Of a stretch of DNA of 64,000 nucleotides, positions 42,229 to 50,772 are shown in pieces. Origin of the DNA: Heyndrickxia sp050281185 (lineage in GTDB: Bacteria > Bacillota > Bacilli > Bacillales > Bacillaceae_C); assembly GCF_050281185.1 (NCBI RefSeq), contig NZ_JBNNWS010000009.1, forward strand, positions 1-64,000, in the 5' to 3' direction. The notes under the pieces were generated by a model. That model searched no databases. It saw only the letters and a program-made list of their open reading frames with translations, and was not told the DNA's origin. Each line of letters starts with the position of its first letter. Within the stretch, counting starts at the first letter, position 1. Both the position numbers and the translations under genes were made by a program.

Positions 42229-43229
42229 GTTAGTGGAATCACATCCTCTTTATTGATATAGAGTGTTTTTTGTTCATGAACTCGTATATCTTCATTCGTC
42301 TTGTTCAACTGTTCTGCGGTAACTGTGACACCATGGGTTTCAATTTCAAAACGAGTGATATTGCCAAGAGGTGTAATTCTTTGCACCTTTCCTGAAATTT
42401 TGTAGCCGTCGTTAACCGTCTCAGAGCTGATTGCCTCCGGTCGAACTGCGTACAAACCACGAGTAAATGGTTGGTCATTTTCTACCAATAATGATAGTTC
42501 TTTTTTTGTTAAGACATTGTAATTTCCAATAAATCGTGCGACAAATTCATTAGCTGGTCGGTTATAAATCTCACGGGGTGTCCCATTTTGTGCAATATGC
42601 CCAGCATTCATAATGTAAATTCGATCACTAACTGCCATAGCTTCCTCTTGGTCATGTGTAACAAGGACCATGGTCATGTTTAATTTTTGTTGAATGGAAC
42701 GAAGCAGCTTTTGTAAGTTTTTTCGAATTTGTGCATCTAGTGCGCTTAATGGCTCATCAAGCAGGAGTACTTTTGGTTCAGTTACGAGCGAACGTGCCAA
42801 TGCCACGCGCTGCTGCTGTCCGCCAGATAATTCTTTCGGATAGGATTTTCCTTTTTCAGTTAGTCCAACAAGTTCAATGATGTACGAAACTTTTTGTTGT
42901 ATGACTTCTTTACTCATCTTTTTCATTTTTAATCCGAAAGCGATATTTTCTTCCACTGTCATGTTGGGGAAGAGTGCATAGGATTGAAAGACCATTCCGA
43001 CTTGACGATCCTTCGCTTTTTTATTTGTTACATCTTTTCCGTCTATTTTGATCGTTCCTTTTTCAGGAGTGACTAATCCTGCTAATATCCGAAGAAGGGT
43101 ACTTTTTCCACAGCCGCTTGGGCCTAACAATGTGACAAATTCACCCTCTTGGAAAGAAAGGTTTAAATCGTGCAATACCGTCTGATGATTAAAGGACTTA
43201 CTAATATTTTCTATCGCTATATAACTCAA
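42225..43229 (-). CDS. ABC transporter ATP-binding protein, phosphonate/spermidine-type
   Basis: A 334-residue importer ATPase with a C-terminal TOBE domain (about 245-334). Walker A is GPSGCGKST (about 36-44), the signature LSGGQQQR (about 134), Walker B VLLLDEPLSALD and the switch VTHD. The start is TTG at 43229, just after the upstream stop. It energises the two permeases that precede it. Its stop overlaps the DeoR start (ATGA). Confidence 0.9.
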   Translation of the reverse strand: MSYIAIENISKSFNHQTVLHDLNLSFQEGEFVTLLGPSGCGKSTLLRILAGLVTPEKGTIKIDGKDVTNKKAKDRQVGMVFQSYALFPNMTVEENIAFGLKMKKMSKEVIQQKVSYIIELVGLTEKGKSYPKELSGGQQQRVALARSLVTEPKVLLLDEPLSALDAQIRKNLQKLLRSIQQKLNMTMVLVTHDQEEAMAVSDRIYIMNAGHIAQNGTPREIYNRPANEFVARFIGNYNVLTKKELSLLVENDQPFTRGLYAVRPEAISSETVNDGYKISGKVQRITPLGNITRFEIETHGVTVTAEQLNKTNEDIRVHEQKTLYINKEDVIPLT

Positions 43230-43230
43230 G

Positions 43231-44010
43231 TTACACCGTCTCCTTTTTTGTCTGAGTCATTTTGATCATAATGGCAGAGAGAATGCAGATTAAGAAGAAA
43301 TAACAAACGACAATCGCACTGGCGAGATGCCCGCTCACATTTAACTTCTTGTATAAATAAACTTGAATCGTTTCAAAGCTGCTGCCAACTAACAAGTTAA
43401 CGAGCACGAATTCACCAAATAATATCGAAAACGAGAGTAAAGAGGAAACAAGTATTCCTGGTAAAATATTTGGTAAAATAACTTTTCTAAATGCAGTTAA
43501 TGGGCTTGCTCCTAATATTTCTGCTGCCTCCATTAATGACACTGCATGAACATTTCTCAAGCTATTGCGTGTACCTTGATACATGTAGGGAAGGATGCCG
43601 ACAAAGTAAGCACCAATCGTTACGAGTACCATGGAAACACCGCTGTTGGAATAGGCTCTGATTAACCCGACCGCAATGATGACACCGGGCATGGCATAGG
43701 TCATAACAATGAAAGATTGAATGAGTTTTTCAAGTTTAGGTGCATATAAAACGATCGAGAATATAGCTGGAACCATAATAACAACTGATAAGACCGTCGC
43801 GCTTAAGGAAAAAATAAGCGAGCGACCTAATGCTTCAATAAACTTAGGATCACCAAACAATTCATGATACCAGTGGAAGGTTAAGCCTTCAGGTAATATC
43901 GTCTTATGCCATTTGGTTGCAAATGAATAAAGAATCGTCCCTAACAGTGGAACAACTAAGTACAAAAGGACAATTCCGATCGTCAGATAATGATAAAATG
44001 GTCGTTTCAC
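43231..44010 (-). CDS. ABC transporter permease (second subunit)
   Basis: A 259-residue inner-membrane permease of the binding-protein-dependent type with six helices. The EAA loop, the docking site for the ATPase, reads EAAEILGASPLTAFRKVILP (about 164-183). The GTG start at 44010 follows CGGAGGG and overlaps the stop of the previous gene (GTGA). It pairs with the other permease to form the channel. Confidence 0.9.
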   Translation of the reverse strand: MKRPFYHYLTIGIVLLYLVVPLLGTILYSFATKWHKTILPEGLTFHWYHELFGDPKFIEALGRSLIFSLSATVLSVVIMVPAIFSIVLYAPKLEKLIQSFIVMTYAMPGVIIAVGLIRAYSNSGVSMVLVTIGAYFVGILPYMYQGTRNSLRNVHAVSLMEAAEILGASPLTAFRKVILPNILPGILVSSLLSFSILFGEFVLVNLLVGSSFETIQVYLYKKLNVSGHLASAIVVCYFFLICILSAIMIKMTQTKKETV

Positions 44011-44852
44011 GATAAATCCCTCCGAACTTTACGAGTTAACCATTCATTAATCAGCATCGCCGCTACTAGTGTTAAACCTAATATGACGGCAACCGCACTG
44101 CCTAGCTCAGGCTTTGCAAAAATATCTCCAGACGTTAATGCTCCAATTCGAATGGTGACCAGATTATACGTACTTCCTGTTAGCGCATATGCCGATGCAT
44201 AAGCACCCATCGCATTGGCAAACAAAATACTAAATGTGCCGGCAATGCTCGGCAAAATGACCGGCAAACCAATGCGTAACCAAAACTGTGCAGAAGATGC
44301 ACCTAGCAAGGAAGCTGCTTCTTTCCATTGGTTTTGAATGCCTTGGTACACAGGGAATAGCAGCATAACAGCTAGTGGTAATTGAAAATATATATAAATG
44401 AGTACCAGTCCTGACCATGAATATAAATTAAAGGAACTCAGTGTATCCCAGCCGAATTGACGGAATAATATCGTAAACAAGCCGCTGTTTCCTAATAGAA
44501 CGATAAAGGCAAATGCTAATGGAATTCCTGCAAAATTAGAAGTTAAATTAGCAAACACTAAAATACGATCTTGGACTTTCTTTGAAAAAACCGTTAAGGA
44601 ATATGTGGCAAATACAGCAAACACAATCGCAATAAAACTTGATATAAGTGAGATTAAAATACTATTGATAAACGCTTGATGATAATAGGTATTCTGAAAT
44701 ACCGTTAAATACTGTTTGAAAGTAAATCCTGTTCCGCCGTCAGTTTGAAAACTTCCATAAATCATGAAAAATAGTGGAACAAATAAAAATAGAAAAATAA
44801 GAATAAAGAAAGGAATAATACTTGCTAAAAGCATTCCGTTTATCTGTTTCAA
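44007..44852 (-). CDS. ABC transporter permease (first subunit)
   Basis: A 281-residue six-helix permease. The EAA loop reads EAASLLGASSAQFWLRIGLP (about 187-206). The best start is TTG at 44852, eight bases after AAAGGAG; the frame is open to 44870. Together with the second permease and the ATPase it makes a three-component importer resembling 2-aminoethylphosphonate or putative phosphodiester systems. Confidence 0.88.
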   Translation of the reverse strand: MKQINGMLLASIIPFFILIFLFLFVPLFFMIYGSFQTDGGTGFTFKQYLTVFQNTYYHQAFINSILISLISSFIAIVFAVFATYSLTVFSKKVQDRILVFANLTSNFAGIPLAFAFIVLLGNSGLFTILFRQFGWDTLSSFNLYSWSGLVLIYIYFQLPLAVMLLFPVYQGIQNQWKEAASLLGASSAQFWLRIGLPVILPSIAGTFSILFANAMGAYASAYALTGSTYNLVTIRIGALTSGDIFAKPELGSAVAVILGLTLVAAMLINEWLTRKVRRDLS

Positions 44853-44886
44853 TTTTTTTACTCCTTTCAAATGAGGAAGCGTCTTC

Positions 44887-45720
44887 TTAAAGAGAAGACG
44901 CCACTTTCAAATTCGGAATCATTAATGGTTGCATAGCTGCTGATGGTTGAATAGCCAACAGCTCACATGCTAAAGGCGCTATCTGTAGTTGCGGAATCTC
45001 CTCTTCATATATTCCCGGAGCTAATCGATCACTGATAATAAACAATGGCACATCTCTATCAGCGGTTGTCGTACCTCCATGTTGTCCATCGTCATTCATA
45101 CCATGATCAGCTGTTACGATGATTTGATAGCCAGCTTCCATCCACTTAGGTAGAACGGTTGCCAAAATATTATCTACTGTAATCGCTCGATTTCGATATT
45201 CTTTTGAATCTGCAGTAAACTTATGACCATCATCATCAATGTTCATCGAATGGACATACAAGAAATCCGGTTCATATGAATCTAGTAGAAAATTGGCATC
45301 TGCAAAAAGATGTGTATCGGGATAATGGTCTTCCCAGTAAAAAATACCTCGCTCAATGGCTTTGGATTGATCCAGTTGAATTCGGTCGGTCACAGGATTA
45401 AAAGGTGCTGAGTTATACAGCTCGCTTACCCAATAATAAGAAGCAGTTGCATTCTTTAATCCGTGTTTCTTTGTCAAATGGAATAGACTTTCTTCGTGTG
45501 ATAATCGAACCGTTTGATTGGTCGTTATGCCATTTATATAGGCAGGCGTACCTGTTAGCAACACTTCATAAAGCGGGCGTGAAAGGCTCGGTAATTCTGA
45601 CTTTACTTTAAATCTTGATGCTTTTCCTTTTTCGATTAGATGATGTAAATAACCCATCTGAGAAACGGCTGTATCGTATCGTAAGCCATCGATCATAATA
45701 AAAATTAGTTTATTTGACAT
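44887..45720 (-). CDS. Alkaline-phosphatase-superfamily phosphoesterase (cytosolic)
   Basis: A 277-residue protein of the nucleotide pyrophosphatase/phosphodiesterase branch. Metal and nucleophile regions are visible: MIDGLRYD (about 8-15), the LPSLSRPLYEVLLTG nucleophile area (Ser/Thr near residue 45-48), HSMNIDDDGHKF (about 160) and TADHGMNDDGQHGG (about 202). There is no signal peptide, so it should act on substrate already imported. It is encoded between the binding protein and the permeases and overlaps the binding-protein stop by 11 bp, which supports a link to the transported compound. The substrate is unknown. Confidence 0.8.
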   Translation of the reverse strand: MSNKLIFIMIDGLRYDTAVSQMGYLHHLIEKGKASRFKVKSELPSLSRPLYEVLLTGTPAYINGITTNQTVRLSHEESLFHLTKKHGLKNATASYYWVSELYNSAPFNPVTDRIQLDQSKAIERGIFYWEDHYPDTHLFADANFLLDSYEPDFLYVHSMNIDDDGHKFTADSKEYRNRAITVDNILATVLPKWMEAGYQIIVTADHGMNDDGQHGGTTTADRDVPLFIISDRLAPGIYEEEIPQLQIAPLACELLAIQPSAAMQPLMIPNLKVASSL

Positions 45721-46807
45721 TGATTAACACCTGCTCTTGCCATAATTGAAGTAATTTTTGTGTTGTTTCTTCCCATGCTTTCATATCACTTACTGGATGA
45801 GCATTTTTGTACATATCACTTGGAAGAAGTTTTGCTTTTGCATCTTCCGGTAAGTTTACATTTTCGCGAATCGGTCTTGCATATCCACGAGCCAAGTTTG
45901 CTTGTCCTTCATCTGATAAAATATACTCACGTGCAAGCATTGCAGCATTCGGGTGCTTTGCATTTTTGTTAATAATCGTTGCATAGCCTGATGTAACTGA
46001 TGCATCTTGTGGAATAACTACATCAAAACGATTTTTATCAATTTGGTCACGGTAACCAAGAGCATTAAAATCCCAAACAATTGCTACATCTACTTCCCCT
46101 TTTTCAAGAGCAGATAAGCTTGGATCTGTCGTGCGAAGGCGTCCTTGTTTGGCTAGATTTGCATAGAAATCGACTCCAGGTTGAATATTCTTTTCATCCC
46201 CGCCGTTCGCTAAAGAAGCAGCTAATACTCCGAATTGAGCTTGATTCGCTTTCAATACATCTCCAATTGTTACTTTATAATTTCCGTTTTTAAGATCAGC
46301 CCATGATTTTGGAGGGTTTTTTACATTGTGTTTATCTGTAATGAAAGCGATAGAACCTGTATAACCTACGATCCAATTTCCTTCATCATCTTTTGCCCAA
46401 TCAGGAATTTCATCCCAGTAGGAGGTCTTATAAGGGAGGGTTAAGCCTTTTTCTTTTGCTAATGGTCCGAAGGCTATCCCAACATCTCCAATATCTGCTG
46501 TGGCATTGTTTTTCTCAGATTCAAATTTTGCTAGTTCTTCAGCACTCGACATGTCTGTATCTGAATGTTTAATGCTATATTTTGTTTTAAGATCGTTCCA
46601 TGTTCCTACCCAGTTCGCCCATGAATCTGGCATCCCTACGGAATTGACTTCTCCTTCAGCTTTCGCATTTTTCGTAATTTCCTCGATTGATAGATTTTTA
46701 TTTGAAACAGTTTTTTTCGATTCTCCGTCGTTGCTTGAACATGCTGCAAGTAAAGAAACTGATAATAATCCTGCTGTCGCCATTTTTAATAATGACTTTC
46801 TTTTCAT
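45710..46807 (-). CDS. ABC transporter substrate-binding lipoprotein
   Basis: A 365-residue extracellular binding protein of the Fe3+/phosphonate/putrescine (SBP type 2) class. The lipobox is SLLAAC (Cys23). The mature part has the two-domain hinge pattern with GEVNSVGMPDSWANW near the start and DVAIVWDFNALGY around residue 255. TAGGAGG fits ATG 46807; the frame is open to 46888. It is the first gene of the seven-gene operon and is preceded by a PhoP-box-like array. The ligand is inferred to be a phosphorylated small molecule. Confidence 0.88.
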   Translation of the reverse strand: MKRKSLLKMATAGLLSVSLLAACSSNDGESKKTVSNKNLSIEEITKNAKAEGEVNSVGMPDSWANWVGTWNDLKTKYSIKHSDTDMSSAEELAKFESEKNNATADIGDVGIAFGPLAKEKGLTLPYKTSYWDEIPDWAKDDEGNWIVGYTGSIAFITDKHNVKNPPKSWADLKNGNYKVTIGDVLKANQAQFGVLAASLANGGDEKNIQPGVDFYANLAKQGRLRTTDPSLSALEKGEVDVAIVWDFNALGYRDQIDKNRFDVVIPQDASVTSGYATIINKNAKHPNAAMLAREYILSDEGQANLARGYARPIRENVNLPEDAKAKLLPSDMYKNAHPVSDMKAWEETTQKLLQLWQEQVLINVK

Positions 46808-46874
46808 CAAATACAGCCTCCTAGGTTTTCTTTTTTGTTTATTTTGTTTTACAAGATAAATAATAATTAAACAA

Positions 46875-46935
46875 AGTAAAGCAAACATTAAACAAATGTA
46901 AATGTTTCTTGAAACAGGTATTAAGAAATTGTAAA
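46875..46935 (-). promoter_or_regulatory. PhoP-box-like hexamer array of the organophosphate operon
   Basis: Reading the minus strand, six hexamers occur at exact 11-bp steps with 5-bp spacers: TTTACA, TTAATA, TTCAAG, TTTACA, TTAATG, TTTACT. The Bacillus PhoP box is repeats of TT(A/T/C)ACA with about 5-bp spacing. The first and fourth are the best matches. An inverted repeat AAACATT(n11)AATGTTT (46883-46907) lies within it and could be the DeoR operator. Confidence 0.65.
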
Positions 46936-47007
46936 TGGATTAAAGGGGTAAGTATTGGAGTGAGGGAAAAAGTGTAATAGGAATATTCGGAATTACCTTT
47001 ATTTTAA

Positions 47008-47036
47008 TTGACAACTGAAAATTCAGTCAGTATACT
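47008..47036 (+). promoter_or_regulatory. Promoter with embedded palindrome before the M20 gene
   Basis: TTGACA, 17 bp, TATACT. The spacer contains ACTGAA-AA-TTCAGT, a perfect inverted repeat that would place a repressor directly on the promoter. Confidence 0.7.
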
Positions 47037-47108
47037 CTTTCATTAATACTAACAAGCAACTATATAAATAAAGTCTGGTTAAAACATAATCAAAACGGAG
47101 GGGTACAT

Positions 47109-48317
47109 ATGTTAAAAGATTGGTATTTTCAAATAGAAGAAATGTATGATCAAATGGTTGAATGGAGAAGATATTTGCACCAACATCCAGAATTATCGTT
47201 CCAAGAGGTTGAAACTCCGAAAATGATTGCAAGTATACTAGAAAGCTATGGAATAGAAGTGAGAACAAATGTGGGAGGAAGAGGGGTTGTTGGAACGATT
47301 CGCGGAGCAAAACCTGGGAAAACGATCGCCCTTCGCGCAGATTTTGACGCACTGCCCATTCAAGATGAGAAGGAAGTACCATACAAATCGAAGGTTCCTG
47401 GTGTGATGCATGCATGTGGTCATGATGGACATACAGCCACATTACTCGCCGTTGCAAAAGTGTTGAGTGAAAGACGAGAGGAATTAGCTGGCAATGTTGT
47501 TTTACTCCATCAGCATGCTGAGGAATTATCACCTGGTGGAGCCATTGCAATGATTGAAGATGGGTGCTTAGATGGAGTAGATATTGTATTTGGTAATCAT
47601 TTAGCTTCAACTGTACCGTTAGGAATCTATGCATTTAAGAGCGGTTACTCAATGGCTGCTGCAGATGCTTTTGAAATCAAGATTCAAGGGAAAGGTGGAC
47701 ATGGATCAGCTCCACATGAAACGATTGACCCAATTGCCATAGGTGCCCAGATTATTAATCAGCTGCAACACATTGTTAGCAGAAGAGTTGACCCCCAAAA
47801 AGCAGCGGTCGTATCAATTGGATCGTTCCATTCAGGGAATGCCGGGAATGTCATAGCAGATTCAGCTGTTCTAACAGGAACGGTACGATCATTTGATGAA
47901 GAAGTAAGGGTTTTAGTCGAACAGGAATTAAAACATCTTGTAAATGGCATCTGTTCTGCCTTTCATGCAGAATGCGAAATTCAATATAGCAGGGGCTATC
48001 CTGCTGTTTATAATCATGAAGAGGAAACAAATGTATTTGTGGATGTCATAAAATCCACTTTAAACGAAGAAATGCTTGTCGAAATGCCGGCAATCATGGG
48101 AAGTGAAGATTTTGCTTATTACTTAAAGGAAAGACCGGGTATGTTTTTCCATACCGGAGCCCGTAATGAGGAAATCGGTGCCTCCTATCCACATCACCAT
48201 CCAAAGTTTGATATTGATGAAAGGGCCATGGTAGATGCAGGAAAAGCATTTTTAGGGATTGTCCATCATTATTTAGTAGAGAAAGCGGAAGAGCCAGTTA
48301 CTGAAGCAGCTTATTGA
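47109..48317 (+). CDS. M20-family amidohydrolase (N-acyl-amino-acid type)
   Basis: A 402-residue metallo-peptidase/amidohydrolase of the M20D group, which removes acyl groups from N-acyl amino acids or opens related amides. Metal-binding residues are visible in MHACGHDGHTA (about 101-111), LHQHAEELSPGGA (about 137) and MGSEDFAYY (about 335). The dimerisation lid domain lies in between. ACGGAGGGG precedes the ATG, and the promoter holds a candidate repressor site. It is a single gene followed by a terminator. Confidence 0.85.
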   Translation: MLKDWYFQIEEMYDQMVEWRRYLHQHPELSFQEVETPKMIASILESYGIEVRTNVGGRGVVGTIRGAKPGKTIALRADFDALPIQDEKEVPYKSKVPGVMHACGHDGHTATLLAVAKVLSERREELAGNVVLLHQHAEELSPGGAIAMIEDGCLDGVDIVFGNHLASTVPLGIYAFKSGYSMAAADAFEIKIQGKGGHGSAPHETIDPIAIGAQIINQLQHIVSRRVDPQKAAVVSIGSFHSGNAGNVIADSAVLTGTVRSFDEEVRVLVEQELKHLVNGICSAFHAECEIQYSRGYPAVYNHEEETNVFVDVIKSTLNEEMLVEMPAIMGSEDFAYYLKERPGMFFHTGARNEEIGASYPHHHPKFDIDERAMVDAGKAFLGIVHHYLVEKAEEPVTEAAY

Positions 48318-48328
48318 TGATAGAAAAT

Positions 48329-48356
48329 GGCTCCGGTGAAATACCGGAGCATTTTT
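48329..48356 (+). terminator. Bidirectional terminator
   Basis: GCTCCGG / CCGGAGC with ATTTTT on the plus side and ATTTTC on the minus side; it separates converging genes. Confidence 0.8.
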
Positions 48357-48849
48357 AAATTAGCTTATAAAGATAATATTCATTTACAGGCTTGCCATCA
48401 ATGATAAGAGAATGAACCTTTTCTCCTTCAAGGACAAATCCCATTTTTCGATACAAGTTAAATGCTTTATCGTTATCTTTGATAACAGTCAGCTCAAGTC
48501 TTGTAAAGCCCATTTCCTTTGCCCAAGCAAACATTTTATCGAACAAACGGGAGGCAACACCTTGCCCTCGATACTTCTCGGAAACTCCTAATACGAGATA
48601 AGCTGAGTGCCTGTTCCTTTTTACAGACCCGCCAACTGCAATCATATACCCGATTAGTTGATCATTCTCTTCGGCTACTAAAATAGTAGAGTTCTCATCC
48701 TCTAAAAAACGGCTAATTTTTTGTTCTTCTTTTTCAATATCAATGATTCGTTCACCTGGCTCATAAAGCATAAATCCGGACTCATCGATTTCTTTACATA
48801 AATGCGCAAAGCTTCTAGCATCGGAAATTGTTATTGGTCTAACGATCAT
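48355..48849 (-). CDS. GNAT family N-acetyltransferase
   Basis: A 164-residue acetyltransferase. The acetyl-CoA loop is VSEKYRGQGVASRLFDK (about 88-104) and the C-terminal half reads LELTVIKDNDKAFNLYRK, as in ribosomal or small-molecule N-acetyltransferases. ATG 48849 follows TGGAGGTTTC; the frame stays open to 48966, but without a ribosome binding site. The substrate cannot be assigned. Confidence 0.85.
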   Translation of the reverse strand: MIVRPITISDARSFAHLCKEIDESGFMLYEPGERIIDIEKEEQKISRFLEDENSTILVAEENDQLIGYMIAVGGSVKRNRHSAYLVLGVSEKYRGQGVASRLFDKMFAWAKEMGFTRLELTVIKDNDKAFNLYRKMGFVLEGEKVHSLIIDGKPVNEYYLYKLI

Positions 48850-49053
48850 TTTGAAACCTCCATATAAATTTACCGTATATATTCTAGTAATAATGTATTT
48901 TTTCCTTCTAGATGAGACTTTTTTGGGGAAAATAACGACAATTCTTCCCGTAGAAAAAAAGTCCATGACCCATATTTTAAAAATAGTACTTTCAAATACA
49001 TCTGATATTATTTATCATAGGGAATATGAAAAAAATTGAAGGGGTATGAATCC

Positions 49054-50421
49054 ATGAGGAGTAAATTCCGAGTGTGGCTGGAAAAGAGGTCGCCAGCACA
49101 GGTTATTACAGGTTATTATTTACTGGCGGTAACAATATCAATTCTATTATTTTGTATCCCGGCAGTTCATAAACCAGGTGTTAAAGTGTCTTTCATTGAT
49201 ACAGTTTTTACAGCTGTCAGTGTAGTAAGTGACACAGGTCTATCAGTATTTAGTATTTCGGAAAAATATAGTGTATTTGGCTATTTCGTTATTATGATTG
49301 TATTGCAATTCGGGGGTATTGGCATTATGGCCATGAGTACCTTTTTCTGGATGCTTTTGGGCAGAAAAATCGGCTTCCGAGAGCGTCGTCTAATAATGGT
49401 TGACAATAATCAGTTTGCCCTATCAGGGCTCGTTAATTTAGTGAGAGAAATTATAAAGATTATTATCCTGATTGAGCTTTTTGGAGCCCTTATTTTCGGG
49501 TTTCACTTCTTAAAATATTTCCCTAGCTGGAAAGAGGCCTTTCTTCAAGGGCTATTTGCATCAGTCAGTTCAACTACAAATGCAGGGCTAGATATTACAG
49601 GTCAGTCATTAGTACCTTTTGCCAATGATTATTTTGTCCAATTTGTATCTGTTATTTTAATCATTCTTGGAGCAATAGGATTCCCTGTATTAATTGAAGT
49701 AAAGACCTATTTATCTAGAAAAAAGATGGATCTTGCTCATCCATTCCGTTTTTCCTTATTTACAAAATTAACGACTTTTACCTATTTCATTCTTCTTGTA
49801 GTTGGGACTATCTTCGTTTTGCTATTTGAATACAACCATTACTTTAAGAATTTTTCTTGGCATGAAAGCTTTTTCTATGCGTTATTTCAAACAGCATCAA
49901 CAAGAAGTGCCGGTCTTACGACAATGGATATAACGCAATTTTCTATGCCGACACTGTTATTGATGAGTATTTTCATGTTTATTGGGGGATCCCCGAACTC
50001 TGTCGGCGGGGGAATCCGGACAACAACATTTGCTTTAAATATGTTATTTATTTTTCACTTTGCAAGAGGTAACCGTGATATCAAAGTCTTTAATCGAGAA
50101 CTTCATCCAGATGATATTATGAAATCGCTGGCGATTACAATGTTAGCTATTGTCATGTGCTGTGTATCGGTGGTCGCTTTAAGCATTTCTGATAGTCAGC
50201 ATCAGCTAATCGAAATCTTTTTTGAAGTTTGTTCTGCGTTCGGTACGGTAGGCATGTCGATGGGAATTACTCCTGAACTAAGCGTGTTCGGGAAATGTGT
50301 TCTCATGGTATTAATGTTCATTGGACGAATTGGTTTAACTTCTTTCTTATTTATTATCGGAGGAAGTAATAAGAAGAGAACTAATTATCATTATCCGAAA
50401 GAAAGAGTTATTACAGGTTAA
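49054..50421 (+). CDS. ktrB/ktrD: K+ uptake transporter, KtrB/TrkH family
   Basis: A 455-residue potassium channel-like subunit with four M1-P-M2 units. The four filter loops are recognisable: SVVSDTGLSVF, SSTTNAGLDIT, STRSAGLTTMD and SAFGTVGMSMG. It works with a cytoplasmic KtrA/KtrC partner, not encoded nearby, as is typical for ktrD of B. subtilis. GAAGGGG fits ATG 49054. No c-di-AMP (ydaO) riboswitch was recognised upstream. Specific assignment to KtrB or KtrD is not possible from sequence alone. Confidence 0.88.
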   Translation: MRSKFRVWLEKRSPAQVITGYYLLAVTISILLFCIPAVHKPGVKVSFIDTVFTAVSVVSDTGLSVFSISEKYSVFGYFVIMIVLQFGGIGIMAMSTFFWMLLGRKIGFRERRLIMVDNNQFALSGLVNLVREIIKIIILIELFGALIFGFHFLKYFPSWKEAFLQGLFASVSSTTNAGLDITGQSLVPFANDYFVQFVSVILIILGAIGFPVLIEVKTYLSRKKMDLAHPFRFSLFTKLTTFTYFILLVVGTIFVLLFEYNHYFKNFSWHESFFYALFQTASTRSAGLTTMDITQFSMPTLLLMSIFMFIGGSPNSVGGGIRTTTFALNMLFIFHFARGNRDIKVFNRELHPDDIMKSLAITMLAIVMCCVSVVALSISDSQHQLIEIFFEVCSAFGTVGMSMGITPELSVFGKCVLMVLMFIGRIGLTSFLFIIGGSNKKRTNYHYPKERVITG

Positions 50422-50428
50422 TTTAAAT

Positions 50429-50456
50429 CCGGGATCATAAAGGTCCCGGATTTTTT
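50429..50456 (+). terminator. Terminator of the K+ transporter gene
   Basis: TCCGGGA / TCCCGGA with TTTTTTG. Confidence 0.85.
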
Positions 50457-50669
50457 GTTGAAAGGTAAGAAAGTATAAAATTTACTAAGGATACTAGACA
50501 TGAAAATTGTTTGCTGTGTCTAGCTCCAGCGCCTATCGGCTAGCGGATTTCTTCGTCTTCTCCTACGATAAGTCAACATCGACTCCTTACTACCTCGCCG
50601 TGTTTCCTTTATCTCAGTCGAAGACTACAAAATCCGTACGCTAGACCTGCGGCGCTTCCGCTTTTCTTA
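50451..50669 (+). repeat. Dispersed repeat, copy B
   Basis: Same element as at 12427-12640 and in the same orientation, full length, starting at the T-run TTTTTTGTTG and ending GGCGCTTCCGCTTTTCTTA. It lies between the K+ transporter terminator and the htpG promoter. Confidence 0.85.
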
Positions 50670-50699
50670 TTGACACAGAGCTGTTTTTTATGATATTAA
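50670..50699 (+). promoter_or_regulatory. Sigma-A promoter of htpG
   Basis: TTGACA, 18 bp, TATTAA, immediately upstream of CIRCE. Confidence 0.7.
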
Positions 50700-50708
50700 A
50701 ATTAATGA

Positions 50709-50735
50709 TTAGCACTCTTGGTGTTAGAGTGCTAA
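50709..50735 (+). promoter_or_regulatory. CIRCE operator (HrcA binding site)
   Basis: TTAGCACTC, 9 bases, GAGTGCTAA: an exact CIRCE inverted repeat located between the htpG promoter and start. In B. subtilis CIRCE is limited to groE and dnaK operons and htpG is controlled otherwise. Confidence 0.95.
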
Positions 50736-50772
50736 AATAGTGATAGATATGAATTTGAAAGGAGATATTCTT

